From Bacteroidales bacterium (GTDB lineage Bacteria; Bacteroidota; Bacteroidia; Bacteroidales; VadinHA17): a DNA stretch of 7,050 nt. The notes below the pieces were generated by a model. That model was not told the DNA's origin. It worked only from the letters and a program-made list of their open reading frames with translations, and did not search any database. The position numbers and the translations under genes were made by a program. The DNA lies in NCBI GenBank assembly GCA_025455505.1, contig JALOMK010000158.1, forward strand, positions 1-7,050, given 5' to 3'. The first letter of the stretch is position 1; the number at the start of each line of letters is the position of its first letter. Positions 5,998-7,050 of this stretch are shown here, one piece after another.

Positions 5998-6969
5998 ATG
6001 GACAAATATAAAATAGTTGTGCTCGATGGCTATACATGCAATCCTGGTGATCTGAGCTGGGATATGTTCCTGCAGGTAGGAAGTCTTGAAGTATATGACA
6101 GGACTCCGGATTCTGCCGGGATAATCCTTGAAAGGATAGGTGATGCAGATATTGTTCTGACAAACAAAACCGGGCTTACAGAAGCCATAATCATGCGAAT
6201 GCTTAAGGTGAGGTACATCGGCGTCCTGGCTACAGGCTTCAATGTTGTTGATACCGCGGCAGCACGAAGGGCGGGAATTGCAGTAACAAATATACCTGCC
6301 TACAGTACAATGTCAGTTGCACAGTTCACCTTTGCGTTGCTGCTTGAGCTCTGTCACCATGCCGGGGCCCACAGCGATGCCGTTTTCCGGGGCGACTGGT
6401 CGAGGTCAGAGGACTTCTGTTTCTGGAATTACCCTCTCCTTGAACTTGCAGGCAAAACTTTTGGAATAATCGGATTCGGAAGGATAGGACAGGCTGTATC
6501 TTCAATAGCTGTGGCATTCGGGATGAAAGTGCTTGCATTCGACAGATCGCCTGATTATTCCCTCGAGAATAATAGTTGCAGATATGCCGACCTTGACACC
6601 TTATTGAGGGAATCGGACATTATCAGTCTCCACTGCCCCCTTACCGAGGAAACAAGGGGACTTATAAACAGCAATACAATAGGTAAAATGAAAGCCGGTA
6701 TTCTGATTATTAACACAGCGCGAGGGCCTCTGGTGAACGAGCAAGATCTGTTTTCTGCACTTGATTCCGGAAAGGTTGGAGCCGCTGCACTTGATGTGCT
6801 TTCAACAGAACCTGCTGATCATGACAACCCGCTCCTGAAGGCAAAAAACTGCATAATAACACCTCATATTGCATGGGCGCCGAAGGCCGCCAGGGAAAGA
6901 CTGATTGAAATCGCATTCACGAACCTGCTGTCGTTTGTATCCGGAAATCCTGTAAATGTTGTAAACTAA
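5998..6969 (+). CDS. D-2-hydroxyacid dehydrogenase (glycerate/hydroxypyruvate dehydrogenase type)
   Basis: This 323-residue cytoplasmic enzyme belongs to the NAD-dependent D-isomer-specific 2-hydroxyacid dehydrogenase family and has its normal length. The substrate-binding domain (about 1-105 and 295-323) contains VLDGYTCNPGDLSW (8-21), typical of glycerate dehydrogenases, and GVLATGFNVVD (75-85). The Rossmann domain has GFGRIG (159-164), with Asp182 at the end of beta-2, which favours NAD over NADP. The catalytic triad is Arg242 (NTARGPLVNE), Glu271 (DVLSTEP) and His290 (ITPHIAW). It would interconvert hydroxypyruvate and D-glycerate or a related 2-keto acid; the exact substrate cannot be fixed from sequence. 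It starts 27 bp after the end of the frameshifted pyruvyl transferase remainder with no terminator, so cotranscription is likely. Confidence 0.92.
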   Translation: MDKYKIVVLDGYTCNPGDLSWDMFLQVGSLEVYDRTPDSAGIILERIGDADIVLTNKTGLTEAIIMRMLKVRYIGVLATGFNVVDTAAARRAGIAVTNIPAYSTMSVAQFTFALLLELCHHAGAHSDAVFRGDWSRSEDFCFWNYPLLELAGKTFGIIGFGRIGQAVSSIAVAFGMKVLAFDRSPDYSLENNSCRYADLDTLLRESDIISLHCPLTEETRGLINSNTIGKMKAGILIINTARGPLVNEQDLFSALDSGKVGAAALDVLSTEPADHDNPLLKAKNCIITPHIAWAPKAARERLIEIAFTNLLSFVSGNPVNVVN

Positions 6970-7050
6970 TTTAACGAATGCTTTGTGGGTCCTGAATGTA
7001 ACAATAATACTGAAGTTTATTTTAATGATTTGGCAGATAGTAAATAAAGT

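Noticed and set aside
6970..7050. Possible terminator or promoter after the dehydrogenase gene
   Set aside because: The 81 AT-rich bases show no clear stem-loop with a T run and no TTG/TAnnTTTG pair at proper spacing.

Overview
The window most likely comes from a Bacteroidota chromosome, probably Bacteroidales-like. This is inferred from promoter elements of the TTG-N20-TAnnTTTG type, start codons without a Shine-Dalgarno sequence, and a gene mix typical of environmental polysaccharide-degrading members (Tat-exported ThuA-like protein, DUF5060/DUF4038 glycosidase, RIC plus hemerythrin). Genus and species cannot be read from the sequence. No mobile element, CRISPR array or rRNA is visible.

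Layout. Positions 1-333 hold the C-terminal sensor half of a DeoR-family regulator, cut by the window edge. Next, on the plus strand, is a Tat-exported ThuA-domain protein (456-1250). Its 3' end overlaps, tail to tail, a minus-strand three-domain secreted glycosidase of the apiosidase-like DUF4038 type (1216-2913). Upstream of that glycosidase on the same strand are a hemerythrin-domain protein (2936-3478) and a RIC/ScdA/YtfE-type iron-sulfur repair protein (3482-4177). Gaps of 22 and 3 bp make one minus-strand transcript plausible, driven by a well-formed Bacteroidota promoter at 4217-4247 that overlaps a small inverted repeat.

The 4178-4684 stretch has no protein gene. It holds that promoter, a perfect 10-bp palindrome, a nested inverted repeat, a bidirectional terminator, and a minus-strand tRNA-Pro(TGG) with its own -7 element.

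On the plus strand at 4685 begins a polysaccharide-pyruvyl-transferase-family protein with a twin-arginine-like N-terminus. Its frame stops early at 5839, but 51 further family-like codons continue in the -1 frame to 5970, which points to a one-base frameshift near 5809-5815. A D-2-hydroxyacid dehydrogenase of the glycerate-dehydrogenase type follows 27 bp later (5998-6969).

Working together (inference): the DeoR regulator, ThuA protein, glycosidase, pyruvyltransferase-like protein and dehydrogenase fit a carbohydrate or uronate processing neighbourhood. RIC and hemerythrin form a separate nitrosative/oxidative stress and iron-centre module that seems to be transcriptionally joined to the glycosidase. 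I do not see a clearly undescribed system. The points most worth checking are the frameshift, the structured tRNA-flanking repeat, and the stress-glycosidase linkage.
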